Shown here: positions 51,056-60,432 of the stretch, one piece after another
Layout of the letters: each line of letters starts with the position of its first letter
Position numbering within the stretch: position 1 is the first letter of the stretch
Assembly: GCF_018326305.1 (NCBI RefSeq)
Contig: NZ_AP023415.1
Span: 744,001 to 808,000 of the forward strand
DNA: 64,000 nucleotides
DNA from: Vescimonas fastidiosa
Lineage (GTDB): Bacteria; Bacillota; Clostridia; Oscillospirales; Oscillospiraceae
Direction of reading: 5' to 3'
The notes under the pieces: generated by a model
Database searches by the model: none
Seen by the model: the letters and a program-made list of their open reading frames with translations, nothing else
Told to the model about the DNA's origin: nothing
Translations under genes and position numbers: made by a program

Positions 51056-51188
51056 GTAATTGATTTTTGTGCGTTGTCCGTAAGGACCAGCAGTACGCTT
51101 CTGCATTGCACATATCGTTAAGTTTGCAGTATGTCAGTAGTATAACTGTGCCGTGAGGCCGGTTATGTACTGGCATTTTTTATTTTTT
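51056..51188 (+). ncRNA. Structured leader RNA, part 1, with terminator
   Basis: After the promoter come a small hairpin GTCC-gtaa-GGAC (51076-51087) and a long imperfect stem from ATGTCAGTA..TATAAC to GTTATGTACTGGCAT (51131-51176), ending in TTTTTATTTTTT. This makes either a short RNA of about 120 bases or an attenuator ahead of the operon. No Rfam family is recognised by eye. Confidence 0.55.
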
Positions 51189-51207
51189 AAGGATATTTAT
51201 ATCCTCT

Positions 51208-51285
51208 GCGAGAATGACACCTGTTCGTAATTCATTACGGACATGAATGCCTGAAAAGGCATCGGCTGTTGTTCTCGCTTTTTTT
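51208..51285 (+). terminator. Second leader hairpin with terminator
   Basis: GCGAGAA (51208-51214) pairs with TTCTCGC (51272-51278) around nested small stems (TTCGTAA / TTACGGA; GCC / GGC), followed by seven Ts. It is the second terminator-like structure before the first gene of the operon. Confidence 0.6.
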
Positions 51286-51340
51286 ATGCCCAAAAAGCCT
51301 TCGTGCTTTTGGAATACATTTTTAGAAAGGCGGAAATCGA

Positions 51341-51505
51341 ATGAAAAGACGAACCCATCGGCACTCGCACAGAAGAGTGTCCAGACCTGCTGTGTTCAAG
51401 CAGCAGGTAAAAAGAAAGGAGGCAAGAAAGCTTGCAAAGTACCCGCTGAAAACGGTATATGTCTCTCGCACAAGGCTTTATCAGCCTCAGAATCGAGGTG
51501 CATAA
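51341..51505 (+). CDS. Small basic protein, 54 residues
   Basis: ATG at 51341 with AGAAAGGCGGAAATCGA before it, and stop TAA at 51503-51505. The product MKRRTHRHSHRRVSRPAVFK ... RLYQPQNRGA is very rich in Arg, Lys and His, as in nucleic-acid-binding peptides. The next gene starts two bases after its stop, so they are cotranscribed and probably coupled. I do not recognise the family; it might be a leader peptide tied to the structured leader. Confidence 0.55.
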   Translation: MKRRTHRHSHRRVSRPAVFKQQVKRKEARKLAKYPLKTVYVSRTRLYQPQNRGA

Positions 51506-51506
51506 T

Positions 51507-52562
51507 ATGCCGAACACAACGAGTACCTACGAACCGCTGGTTTTGGTTGACACGGCAGATCTGCCGGAGGAGGAATGGCTGGAATATCGCCGCAGAGGAA
51601 TCGGCGGAAGTGACGCCGCTGCCATTTTAGGTGTGTCCCCATTTGCGACCGCCCGCGACCTCTACTACGACAAACTCAAAGTCGTATCGTATGAGGACGG
51701 CGAAAGCAACTGGGTGCAAAAGAAGGTCGGGCATTTGCTTGAGGATCTGGTCGCTGAGATTTTCCATGTGAAAACAGGTTTTGAGATCTATCAGGTGAAG
51801 AAGATGTTTTATCACCCGGTCTACACCTATATGCTGGCAGACATTGATTACTTCATCCGATTGCCAAACGGCAAAACGGCGATCCTTGAGATCAAGACCA
51901 CAAACTACAACGCCAAGGATCATTGGTGGTGCGACGGACAGGAGATCGTTCCCGTCAACTACGAGATCCAGGGCCGCCATTATATGTGCGTGATGAATAT
52001 GGATGAGGTGTACTTCTGCTGCCTTTACGGCAATAACGAAAATGAAGTCATCATCCGGCACATTGAGCGTGACCCGGATTACGAGGCGGAAATGATCGCT
52101 CTGGAGGGCAACTTCTGGAACTACCATGTTCTGACACAGACACCGCCGCCGTACACAGAGGACGGTGAGCTGACGCTTGAAAGCGTTCGGCGTCACTTCG
52201 GCCCTGCCGACGAAAACGCCCCTGAGATCGAGCTGAGTGTGCCGCTGGCAAGCAGTCTGGTGCGCTATACCGAGCTGCAGGCGGAAAAGTCGGAATTGAA
52301 CCGTGAGGTCAAGCGGGTCGAAAACGAGATGAAACGGCTGCAAGGGCGCATTGTGGCGGAAATGGGACGAAGCTGCACGGCTACGGCAAACAGCGGCGGC
52401 GTTTCCTATTCCATCAGCTACAAGCCTACGAGAAAGCCCGACATCGGCAAGGAAAATCTGATACGGCTGAAAGCACAGCATCCCGATATTTATGAGGATT
52501 ATGTGACGGTATCGGAAAGCCGCCGCTTCTATGTAAAGCGCAAATTTGACGAGGCGGCATAA
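51507..52562 (+). CDS. YqaJ-family viral recombinase/nuclease
   Basis: 351 residues from the ATG at 51507 (MPNTTSTYEPLVLVDTADLPEEEW), the start chosen from GAGGTG and the upstream stop. The YqaJ fold shows RRRGIGGSDAAAILG, then Asp in LADIDYFIRLPNG and ExK in AILEIKTTNY, the PD-(D/E)xK nuclease site. A C-terminal coiled-coil (LQAEKSELNREVKRVENEMKRLQ) follows. Phage homologues trim DNA ends for single-strand annealing. It heads the element's DNA-processing operon. Confidence 0.88.
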   Translation: MPNTTSTYEPLVLVDTADLPEEEWLEYRRRGIGGSDAAAILGVSPFATARDLYYDKLKVVSYEDGESNWVQKKVGHLLEDLVAEIFHVKTGFEIYQVKKMFYHPVYTYMLADIDYFIRLPNGKTAILEIKTTNYNAKDHWWCDGQEIVPVNYEIQGRHYMCVMNMDEVYFCCLYGNNENEVIIRHIERDPDYEAEMIALEGNFWNYHVLTQTPPPYTEDGELTLESVRRHFGPADENAPEIELSVPLASSLVRYTELQAEKSELNREVKRVENEMKRLQGRIVAEMGRSCTATANSGGVSYSISYKPTRKPDIGKENLIRLKAQHPDIYEDYVTVSESRRFYVKRKFDEAA

Positions 52563-52629
52563 ACGGAAGAAAGGATGGTGCAGATGAAAAACGATGCACA
52601 GAAAGAAAACGAGAAAGGAGTGGTGAACC

Positions 52630-54876
52630 GTGGGGTATGTCGGGACTTATGACCGGACGATCTTCTATAATCCGAGCAATAAGTATTGCATTATCAGCGT
52701 GAAAACCTCCGACCAAAGCGTACCGCAGCAGGCACGAAGTGCTTACCATCACCGGGACAATATGATCCGGTTTATCGCCGTCGGGTATGAATTGCCTCAA
52801 ACCGATAAGGTGAGCATGATCCTGGACGGCGAATGGGAGAACGGAAAACACGGTGTTCAGCTGCAGGTCGATAAGTGCGAGGAGATCGTGCCGCAGACCA
52901 AAGAGGGCGTATACGGTTATCTTTCCTCCCGGCTGATCAAAGGCGTCGGTGAAAAGACTGCCGCATTGATCGTAAACCGCTTCGGTGCCGACGCATTGCG
53001 TGTGCTGGAAAACGAGCCGGAGCGACTGCTGGAGATTCGAGGAATCACCCCGGATAAGCTGGAGGACATCAAAGCCTCCTATGCGGAAAGCCGGTGCGTG
53101 CGGGATCTGATGATCCTGCTGACCCCATTTAATGTCACGCCGGTAACGGCCATGAAGATTTATGAGCATTTCGGCTCCCGCAGCGTAGACATTCTGCAAA
53201 AGAACCCCTATGAATTGTGCCAGGTATCCGGATTCGGATTTAAGAGAGTCGATGCCATCGTCCGCAAGGGCGATCTGCCGCTGAATTCTCCTATGCGGAT
53301 CCACGGCGCCGTATTTGCGGCATTGGATACGGGGCGCAACGAAAAAGGCCATCTTTTTCTGGAAGAAGATGCGCTTGCGAAAACGGGTGTGAAGCTGCTC
53401 AATGAGAATATTACCGATGGACAGGTCAAGGTCACGCCCGAGGAAGTGGACGCCGTTGTTCAGGATATGATCCTCAAGGGTGAGATCGTTTCAAGCAACG
53501 GCAACATCTATCAGAGCAATGTTTTCGTGCAGGAGGATGAAACCGCCCGGAAAATTGCGGAAATGCTGGCTGTACCGCCGGTCACGCTGGATATATCCGA
53601 ATCACTCGAATATGTCCGCAAAAACCTCGGTCTTGCCCTTTCACAAAGGCAAAGCGAGGCGGTGTATATGGCTTTTCGCAGTAATCTGTCTATCATCACA
53701 GGCTCTCCCGGTACCGGTAAAACCACAGTCTTGCGGGCGATCATAGAGGTCTTTCAGATGCTCTACCCCAAAGGGAAGATCTTGCTTGCCGCTCCGACCG
53801 GACGAGCCAGCCGAAGAATGGCAGAAAGCACGGGTAGAAACGACGCCAAAACGCTGCACAGCCTTTTAGGGCTTCTGGGCGACAGTGGACCGATCCAAAA
53901 GGATAAGCAAAAAGAACCGCTTGACGCCGACCTCATCATCGTGGACGAAAGCTCCATGATCGATATGTGGCTGGCAAGGCAGTTCTTCAGCCGTGTCCGT
54001 ATGGGTACGAGAGTTATCCTGGTCGGTGATGTGGACCAGCTGCAAAGCGTGGGTGCCGGTGATGTCTTCCGTGAGCTGATTGACAGCGGACTTATCCCCG
54101 TTACGGTGCTCAACGAGATCTTCCGTCAGAAAAAAGGAAGTCTCATTGCCTATAACGCAAAGCGCATCAATGAGGCAAATATCGACCTTCAGTACGGCGA
54201 AGATTTTCAGTTTGTAAAGTGCCAGACGCAGGAGGAAGCCGCTGACCTTATTTGCAGGATCTTCTGTGAACAGGTCGCTTTGCACGGAATTGAAAAGGTG
54301 CAGATACTCTCCCCGTTCCGTTCGGAAGGGCCGGCTTCGGTCGAGCAGCTTAACGCCGCCATCCGTGAGCTTGTCAATCCGGCGAGAGATGAGTTTGCCG
54401 ATCTGAAGGTCGGCAGCCACTACTTCCGTGTGGGCGACAAGGTGATGCAGACGAAAAACAATGCGAAGGCGTCCAACGGTGACATCGGCTATATTCGCAA
54501 AATGGGGCGCAATGCAAAGAATGAAATGGACGTGACGATTGAATTTTCCGGCGACCGCATTGCCGAATACGGTATGGAAGAAATGAGCCATATGGAATTG
54601 GCTTATGCGACTACCGTGCATAAGGCGATGGGCTCGGAATTTGATATTGTAATCATGCCTATTCTTCGCAGCCATTACATTATGCTGAATCGGAACATCG
54701 TCTACACGGCGATCACCCGTGCGAAGGAGCAGGTCATCCCGGTCGGTCAGAAGAAAACGCTGATCATGGCGATTCTCAAAAAGGCCACCGGAAAACGAAA
54801 TACGCAGCTTGGCGAGCGTATCGGCAAATATCTGAAAGCCTTTACCCGCCAAAATGAATTGAAAAAGGTCAGTTGA
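52630..54876 (+). CDS. recD2: RecD-like ATP-dependent DNA helicase
   Basis: 748 residues. The GTG start at 52630 is preceded by GAAAGGAGTGGTGAACC. A short in-frame-shifted reading frame before it (MKNDAQKENEKG..., from 52584) overlaps the start and may couple translation. The N-terminal OB and helix-hairpin-helix region (GVYGYLSSRLIKGVGEKTAALIVNRFG) is followed by the SF1B helicase core with Walker A GSPGTGKTTVL, motif II IIVDESSMID, and YATTVHKAMGSEFDIVI plus YTAITRAKEQV near the end. This is the RecD2 (YrrC) layout. It unwinds DNA 5' to 3' in repair or element processing. Confidence 0.92.
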   Translation: MGYVGTYDRTIFYNPSNKYCIISVKTSDQSVPQQARSAYHHRDNMIRFIAVGYELPQTDKVSMILDGEWENGKHGVQLQVDKCEEIVPQTKEGVYGYLSSRLIKGVGEKTAALIVNRFGADALRVLENEPERLLEIRGITPDKLEDIKASYAESRCVRDLMILLTPFNVTPVTAMKIYEHFGSRSVDILQKNPYELCQVSGFGFKRVDAIVRKGDLPLNSPMRIHGAVFAALDTGRNEKGHLFLEEDALAKTGVKLLNENITDGQVKVTPEEVDAVVQDMILKGEIVSSNGNIYQSNVFVQEDETARKIAEMLAVPPVTLDISESLEYVRKNLGLALSQRQSEAVYMAFRSNLSIITGSPGTGKTTVLRAIIEVFQMLYPKGKILLAAPTGRASRRMAESTGRNDAKTLHSLLGLLGDSGPIQKDKQKEPLDADLIIVDESSMIDMWLARQFFSRVRMGTRVILVGDVDQLQSVGAGDVFRELIDSGLIPVTVLNEIFRQKKGSLIAYNAKRINEANIDLQYGEDFQFVKCQTQEEAADLICRIFCEQVALHGIEKVQILSPFRSEGPASVEQLNAAIRELVNPARDEFADLKVGSHYFRVGDKVMQTKNNAKASNGDIGYIRKMGRNAKNEMDVTIEFSGDRIAEYGMEEMSHMELAYATTVHKAMGSEFDIVIMPILRSHYIMLNRNIVYTAITRAKEQVIPVGQKKTLIMAILKKATGKRNTQLGERIGKYLKAFTRQNELKKVS

Positions 54877-54941
54877 TACGAAGCGGCTTGCAGAAAAGTG
54901 CAGGAGTGCTTCGTGTTTATTTATGAAAGGAGATTTCCCGT

Positions 54942-55847
54942 ATGAATACAAATCAAAGTGCAACGATGTATGAATCTGTCCCTGTGGTTTCCGAACTGAA
55001 CAAGGTGCAGGGCTTTGACCCGCTCAAATTTCTGCGCAGAACGACCAAGGGCGAAAAGGTTCTTGACCTCAAATACAAAAAGCTCTGGTTCCGCCTGAAA
55101 TATCCGAACGGCAGGATCAAGCTGTCCTCCCTCAAGATTACGGATCAGCTGGCGATCATCGAGGCCCGTGTGTATTTCGACAAGAACGACGCACAGCCGA
55201 GATCCAGCTTCATTGCCCAAAGAGAGGCGAAAGCCACTCTGGGCGGTCTGTATATTGAGTCGGCGCAGCACGCTGCCATCGACCAGGCATTATCGGACGC
55301 TGGATTTGGCGTGCAGTTTTCTGCTGCCGCACCTGCAGTGAACGCAGAGAAAGCAGCCGAAACCGTCAAAGAGCAGACGACAGTAGCGGAAACCGCTACG
55401 ACGGAGCAAGTCACCCCAGCAGCACCGGTTACGGTTGCTGAGGTAGCTACAGAAGTGAACAACGAGCCTGCGCAGGAAGCCCTGGCTGTTCAGGAAACCG
55501 TTGCAGAAGTTCCGACCGCAGAGGTCATGGAACCTTTGGCTCCGGTCACGGAAGAAGCCGAGGGTGAAGAAATTGAGGAAGAAACCGCCGATACCGATAC
55601 GGCAGCGCCGACTTATTCTGCGGATATGCCGGTCGATGCGATCTGCTCCATGATGACCTACGAAGAAGCCGGCAATGTGATCGTGCCGCTTGGCACCTGC
55701 AAGGGCTGGGCAATGTCGCAAGTAGCTGACCGCCGCCCTGCGAGCCTGAAATGGTACATCAACGGCTATTCCGGCAATGATAACATTCTTCGTGCGGCAG
55801 CAACGATTATGCAGGCATCTTTGGATGAAATGCAGAGAGCAAGCTGA
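54942..55847 (+). CDS. Mobile-element protein with DUF3820-like C terminus
   Basis: 301 residues, start MNTNQSATMYESVPVV, with GAAAGGAGATTTCCCGT before the ATG. The N-terminal 110 residues are a folded domain (LWFRLKYPNGRIKLSSLKITDQLAIIEARVYFD). A low-complexity linker rich in Ala, Glu, Val and Thr (about 120-210) follows. The C-terminal domain has PLGTCKGWAMSQVADRRPASLKWYINGYSG, resembling DUF3820/exonuclease-associated domains. Probably part of DNA processing with the flanking genes; the biochemical role is unknown. Confidence 0.7.
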   Translation: MNTNQSATMYESVPVVSELNKVQGFDPLKFLRRTTKGEKVLDLKYKKLWFRLKYPNGRIKLSSLKITDQLAIIEARVYFDKNDAQPRSSFIAQREAKATLGGLYIESAQHAAIDQALSDAGFGVQFSAAAPAVNAEKAAETVKEQTTVAETATTEQVTPAAPVTVAEVATEVNNEPAQEALAVQETVAEVPTAEVMEPLAPVTEEAEGEEIEEETADTDTAAPTYSADMPVDAICSMMTYEEAGNVIVPLGTCKGWAMSQVADRRPASLKWYINGYSGNDNILRAAATIMQASLDEMQRAS

Positions 55848-55883
55848 CTTTCACCGATATTTCTTTAGAAAGGAGGCTTGTTC

Positions 55884-57560
55884 ATGAGCCAGCCGCATGA
55901 TTTTCCGTTCGACATAACGGATGTGGCGGAACTGCTTCACTTGCGGATACGGCGGCCGAGCCCGCAAGGGTTTTATGTGGATTGTCCTATCTGTAATGAC
56001 AAGCGAGGGAAAATGCACATCAACACGCAGACCGATACCTGGCGGTGCAATTACTGCGATGAAAGCGGCGGTATGCTGGCTTTATACGCAAAGGTGCATA
56101 GCATCAGTACGAGCGCTGCCTATCGGGAAATCAGCGATGCGCTGCTCAACGGAGTAAACCTTTCGGATCATGCGGTCAAGTACCCGGATAAGCCGAAGGA
56201 AACGCCCGCCGAAGCTGCGCCTGTTGCCGATATTGCCGTGCGCCATAAAACCTATACCGCACTTCTTGCTATGCTGACGCTATCCAAGGAGCACCGTGCG
56301 CATCTGCAAACGGTCAGAGGCTTGCCGGACGAACAGATTGAGAGGTTGGGCTACAAGAGTATGCCTCCCTTCTATATGTGCCGTTCATTGGCAAACCGGC
56401 TTCTGCAAAACGGGCATCAGCTGGATGGCGTGCCGGGATTTTATCAAAAAGACGGTCAGTGGACGATTGCAAGCTCCACCTATACCGCCGGCATTATGAT
56501 CCCAGCACGGACAAGGCAAGGTCTTATCAGCGGCTTTCAGATCCGTTTGGATGTGCCGCTGAAGAATGAGGATGATCCACCGGAAAAGGACGGAGCCAAA
56601 TACATCTGGTTTTCGTCTGCCGGTAAGCCGAAAGGCACCTCCTCCGGAAGCCCTGCGCATTTTGTCGGTGATCCGAATGCAGGCGTGGTCTATGTGACGG
56701 AAGGACTTTTGAAATCCGACATTGCCCATTATCTGATGAACCGTTCCTTTGCCGCTACGGCCGGCGTCAACAATATGGCGCAGCTGGAGTTTCTGCTGAA
56801 AGAACTGGCGGAGAACGGTACGCATACGATTATTGAATCGGAGGATATGGACAAATATCGGAATGAAGCAGCCTGCAAGGGCGCCTTGAAGCTGCACGAA
56901 TTGGCAAGGAAATACGGCATGGTGTGCCGTGGACTTAACTGGAATCCGAATTATAAGGGCGTTGACGACTGGCAGCTTGCCTTAAAGCGAAATGCCCACA
57001 CAAAGGAGGATAGCAGGAAGAATTTCAGGCAAAGATTTATGTACGGTCTTTGTGACTTTGATGCGATCGACGATGATATTGCACAGTGGCACGAAAGCAC
57101 GGAATGTGCGTGCGAACTGCATGAATATCTCGGACTGACGGAGGAAGAGTATTCTTTATTCGTCAGAAGCTCCGACGAGTTTGAAGGTCGGTTGCTGTCG
57201 CAAAGGCAGGAGCAACGGTTTCGGATATACCAGTTGGAGGTCAGTCTTTACAAGGTCATTCCCTTTGCCTTCGGCGGAATAAAAGAACTGCAAAAAGCAG
57301 GTCACGAATACCCGCCGGCGGCGCAATATAGTCTGATACATGACGGTATGCTGCATTGTGAGGAAACGGAGAGTGATACAGGGCGGCTCACACGCATTGC
57401 CGAGCTTTTCGGAGATGTTCTGCCGAAGGATTACCGTGGCAGGAGTGTCGCCCCATCCGATGTGATAGAACTGTATGACGACACGGGACGGCGTTATTTC
57501 TACCGTGACACAGACGGTTTTTGTCCGGTGAAGTTTTCTCCGATGCTCGCAAAGAAATAG
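55884..57560 (+). CDS. CHC2 zinc-finger Toprim primase-like protein
   Basis: 558 residues from the ATG at 55884 (MSQPHDFPFDITDVAEL), with AAGGAGGCTTGTTC before it. A zinc finger CPICNDKRGK ... WRCNYCDESGG is typical of DnaG-type CHC2 domains. The middle domain (VVYVTEGLLKSDIAHYLM ... HTIIESEDMDKYRNEAACKGALKL) resembles a DUF3854/Toprim region with acidic metal residues. A primase role for element replication is likely. The C-terminal half is unassigned. It follows the DUF3820-like gene by 36 bases. Confidence 0.82.
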   Translation: MSQPHDFPFDITDVAELLHLRIRRPSPQGFYVDCPICNDKRGKMHINTQTDTWRCNYCDESGGMLALYAKVHSISTSAAYREISDALLNGVNLSDHAVKYPDKPKETPAEAAPVADIAVRHKTYTALLAMLTLSKEHRAHLQTVRGLPDEQIERLGYKSMPPFYMCRSLANRLLQNGHQLDGVPGFYQKDGQWTIASSTYTAGIMIPARTRQGLISGFQIRLDVPLKNEDDPPEKDGAKYIWFSSAGKPKGTSSGSPAHFVGDPNAGVVYVTEGLLKSDIAHYLMNRSFAATAGVNNMAQLEFLLKELAENGTHTIIESEDMDKYRNEAACKGALKLHELARKYGMVCRGLNWNPNYKGVDDWQLALKRNAHTKEDSRKNFRQRFMYGLCDFDAIDDDIAQWHESTECACELHEYLGLTEEEYSLFVRSSDEFEGRLLSQRQEQRFRIYQLEVSLYKVIPFAFGGIKELQKAGHEYPPAAQYSLIHDGMLHCEETESDTGRLTRIAELFGDVLPKDYRGRSVAPSDVIELYDDTGRRYFYRDTDGFCPVKFSPMLAKK

Positions 57561-57648
57561 GAACAGCCGGAAACGGCTATAGGTCAAGAATGGGATACAG
57601 CGTGGGTAAAACTGCGCTGTATCCCTATTTTTATAGGAGGAACATTTT

Positions 57649-58404
57649 ATGAGTGTTGATACCAACAATACGGAATTGAAAAAAGGCGCCGATCTGGCGA
57701 CTATCGCGGAACAAAGAGATGATCAGCGGCAGCAGGCGGAAGCCGAAGCTGCACAGGAAGTGCTTCAGCGAATGCAGGATACTGCAGCCGAGGACGAAAA
57801 GCGCCGTGCTCACGAGGAGGCCGAAGCCAAGCGCAAAGCCGAATGGGAGCAAAAACAGCGCAAAAAAGCCGAAGCTGAACAGGCTGCCTGGGAAAACGCC
57901 GTAGCTATGGGTGATGATGAGGTCATGATAGCTTCGATGAAGCGTGTCGGTGATGACGCCGAGCGACTGACCCGCCGCAATATGAAGCAATGCGTGACCG
58001 AGCATATTCAGACTAAGTGCCTCAGCGAACCGGAGTTTGCCCGGCAGGTCATGCACCCCCGCAAGAATATGATCCGTTGTTTCCGTTACATTACCCGCAA
58101 AGCCAAGGAGTTTGCCGAGCAGGAAATGAAGGACAACGACGAAAAGCCGATCGCAGGCGGTTATGGCTGTGATGTGCCAGATGATATGTGCTATCTCTGG
58201 GCCGAAGAATACTTTATGGATATGGACGCAGAGGAAGACAAGGAAAAGGAGGAAAAATTCGTTCCGAAGCCCTATCCCGGAAAGCCGGCTCCGAGATCCA
58301 ATAAGAAAGCCGACAAGAAAAAGTCGGCTCCCCTAAAGGAGCCGCCGGCAGAGGATCACCCGAACGATAGCACGCAGATGAATTTGTTTGAGGTGGGCGC
58401 ATGA
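57649..58404 (+). CDS. pcfK: PcfK-like protein (AcrIIA9 anti-CRISPR family)
   Basis: 251 residues. A long charged coiled-coil N terminus (about 20-85, rich in Glu, Ala, Lys, Arg) is followed by the PcfK domain: CLSEPEFARQVMHPRKNMIRCFRYITRKAKEF and VPDDMCYLWAEEYFMDMDAEEDKEKEEKF. A Lys/Pro-rich tail ends in DSTQMNLFEVGA. The domain is the one to which the Cas9 inhibitor AcrIIA9 belongs; most members come from mobile elements and are not tested as inhibitors. An AGGAGGAACATTTT ribosome site precedes the ATG. It overlaps pcfJ by four bases. Confidence 0.75.
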   Translation: MSVDTNNTELKKGADLATIAEQRDDQRQQAEAEAAQEVLQRMQDTAAEDEKRRAHEEAEAKRKAEWEQKQRKKAEAEQAAWENAVAMGDDEVMIASMKRVGDDAERLTRRNMKQCVTEHIQTKCLSEPEFARQVMHPRKNMIRCFRYITRKAKEFAEQEMKDNDEKPIAGGYGCDVPDDMCYLWAEEYFMDMDAEEDKEKEEKFVPKPYPGKPAPRSNKKADKKKSAPLKEPPAEDHPNDSTQMNLFEVGA

Positions 58405-60413
58405 TGAATAAAAGAGTCTTGCGCAAATTTGCAATACCGAGCAACAGTCCTAACCCGAAAAACGGCATTTTCTGTGCCGATCAGGTGAAGTATGTGGTGC
58501 GCACGGCGATCAAAAACATCGACCATCAGCGCACGCTGGTACTGTATATCTACGCAAAGGAAAGTGTGCTGGCCGGAAATCATACCCCTCGTTGGACAAT
58601 GTTTCAGCAGAAAGGCGGCTATATCACCTTATGCACCGATGATAAAGGCACACGCTGGCAGCAGTCTATGTTTGAGAACCTCGGAAAGGATTACTTTTTC
58701 AGGGACAAATGCTCTTTCTATTCCCAGGCCGACGAGAGACGGGTCACGAGATATTGTCAGTCCGAAAAGCAAAAAGGATTTGAAAGCCTCTGCCTGTTTC
58801 AGTTGGATCTGCTGCGGAAAAAGCAACGGGAAAATGAACTGAAAAAGCAGCGCAGGATTATCGAGCGGATGAAACCGGTAGGCGCATTACCCAGGGACAT
58901 CAAAGGCTTTATGCACAGAGAGACCCTGCCGCATTATATCTTCTATGATTATGCCAAGGGAAAAGCGCCGAAAAACGCATACTGTACTGCCTGCAAGCAT
59001 AATGTATCGGTCGCTGAAGCCAAGCACAACGGCGAAGGCGTTTGCCCACACTGCAAGAGGAAAATCACCTTTAAGAGCCGTGGGCGCCGCGGATATATAG
59101 TTGACCGTTCTACTGCACAGGTTATTCAGCGGCTGGGTAGCAACGAAATGATCATTCGTTTCGTAAAAGCCTATCGCCGTTATCCGAAAAGCGACACGTC
59201 GGAGTTTCATGTTTATGAAAACGCACGGTTGTTTCTTCAATGGGACGGCAGCAAGATCATAGCCAGTGAAAGCTACTATTACGGTTATTCCCGGGATCGC
59301 ATTACACCGTGGCATCCGGGCGACAGGCCGGTATTCAGCCGGTGGTACTACAATTTTGAGGCAGACTGCTGCGGTTATCTCTATCATCGGAATCTGGACA
59401 GTGAACTGAAAGGAACGCCGTGGCAGTATTCCGCACTGAAGGAATATTATGCAGGAGATCCCACGCCTTTGTATGCCGGGCAGTATCTGCAGAAGTATTT
59501 ACGCTATCCTATGCTGGAGTATTTGGTAAAGCTGAAGCTCTATCGTCTCGCAACCTATGTTGCTTACGGCGATATAGGCGGGGCTCGTTACTATGACGAC
59601 AGCGTGCTCAACAGCAAGGGCAAAACCGTAACAGAGGTTTTGGGTGTCGGTAAAAAATATATACCGCTTTTGCAGACAATCGACCCCGGGCCGAACCAGC
59701 TTACGATGATCAAAGCATTTCTGCGGGATAATATCCGACCGGATCTGGAACTGATGAAATGGTGCAGCAAAAACGACATCGGAGAGGAAGCGTATATTAC
59801 GGTTCCCTTGCGCTATATGACGCCCCATAAGCTGATGCGGTATGCTACGGAACAGTTTGCCACACACCGAAAGACCTCTTATTACGCCCCCGGTTATTAT
59901 TCCATGCGTGAGATGATGTCCGACTATAAGGATTACCTTTGTATGTGCGAACTATTGGAGCACGATATGAAAAGCAGCTTTGTCCTGTTTCCGAATGATT
60001 TGAAGGCGGAGCATGACCGGGTAAATGATATGTCCCGAAATGATGTGTCGCAGGCGTATGATCGGAGAATTGCCAAAATGTTTGAGGGATTGCAGCACCG
60101 TTACGGATACACCCAAATGGGGTTTGTTGTTATTCCTCCGCATTCCGCAAAAGAGATCACACAGGAGGGCGATAAACTGCACCACTGTGTCGGACGCTAT
60201 GTGAAAGATGTGGTAAAAAATAATACCACGATCCTTTTCATCCGAAAAGCGTCCGCACCGAAAAAGCCGTATTGTACGGTAGAGGTGAAGCATGGGGATG
60301 TCATTCAGGCAAGGATCCAGAACAACGTTGTCCCGCCGCCCAAGGTGAAGAGATTTATCGAAAGCTGGAAAGAAAATGTGCTATACGCACCTGCTCTTGA
60401 ACGGGCAGCATAA
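58401..60413 (+). CDS. pcfJ: PcfJ-like protein
   Basis: 670 residues. A central Cys pair region (AYCTACKHNVSVAEAKHNGEGVCPHCKRKI) looks like a zinc ribbon. The C-terminal block EGDKLHHCVGRYVKDVVKNNTTILFIRK, followed by PYCTVEVKHGDVIQARIQNN, is the PcfJ domain. PcfJ is a conserved gene of conjugative plasmids and elements, with unknown molecular role. The ATGA overlap with pcfK couples the two, and the pair order is as in other elements. Confidence 0.85.
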   Translation: MMNKRVLRKFAIPSNSPNPKNGIFCADQVKYVVRTAIKNIDHQRTLVLYIYAKESVLAGNHTPRWTMFQQKGGYITLCTDDKGTRWQQSMFENLGKDYFFRDKCSFYSQADERRVTRYCQSEKQKGFESLCLFQLDLLRKKQRENELKKQRRIIERMKPVGALPRDIKGFMHRETLPHYIFYDYAKGKAPKNAYCTACKHNVSVAEAKHNGEGVCPHCKRKITFKSRGRRGYIVDRSTAQVIQRLGSNEMIIRFVKAYRRYPKSDTSEFHVYENARLFLQWDGSKIIASESYYYGYSRDRITPWHPGDRPVFSRWYYNFEADCCGYLYHRNLDSELKGTPWQYSALKEYYAGDPTPLYAGQYLQKYLRYPMLEYLVKLKLYRLATYVAYGDIGGARYYDDSVLNSKGKTVTEVLGVGKKYIPLLQTIDPGPNQLTMIKAFLRDNIRPDLELMKWCSKNDIGEEAYITVPLRYMTPHKLMRYATEQFATHRKTSYYAPGYYSMREMMSDYKDYLCMCELLEHDMKSSFVLFPNDLKAEHDRVNDMSRNDVSQAYDRRIAKMFEGLQHRYGYTQMGFVVIPPHSAKEITQEGDKLHHCVGRYVKDVVKNNTTILFIRKASAPKKPYCTVEVKHGDVIQARIQNNVVPPPKVKRFIESWKENVLYAPALERAA

Positions 60414-60432
60414 CGAGAAAGGATGATATAGA

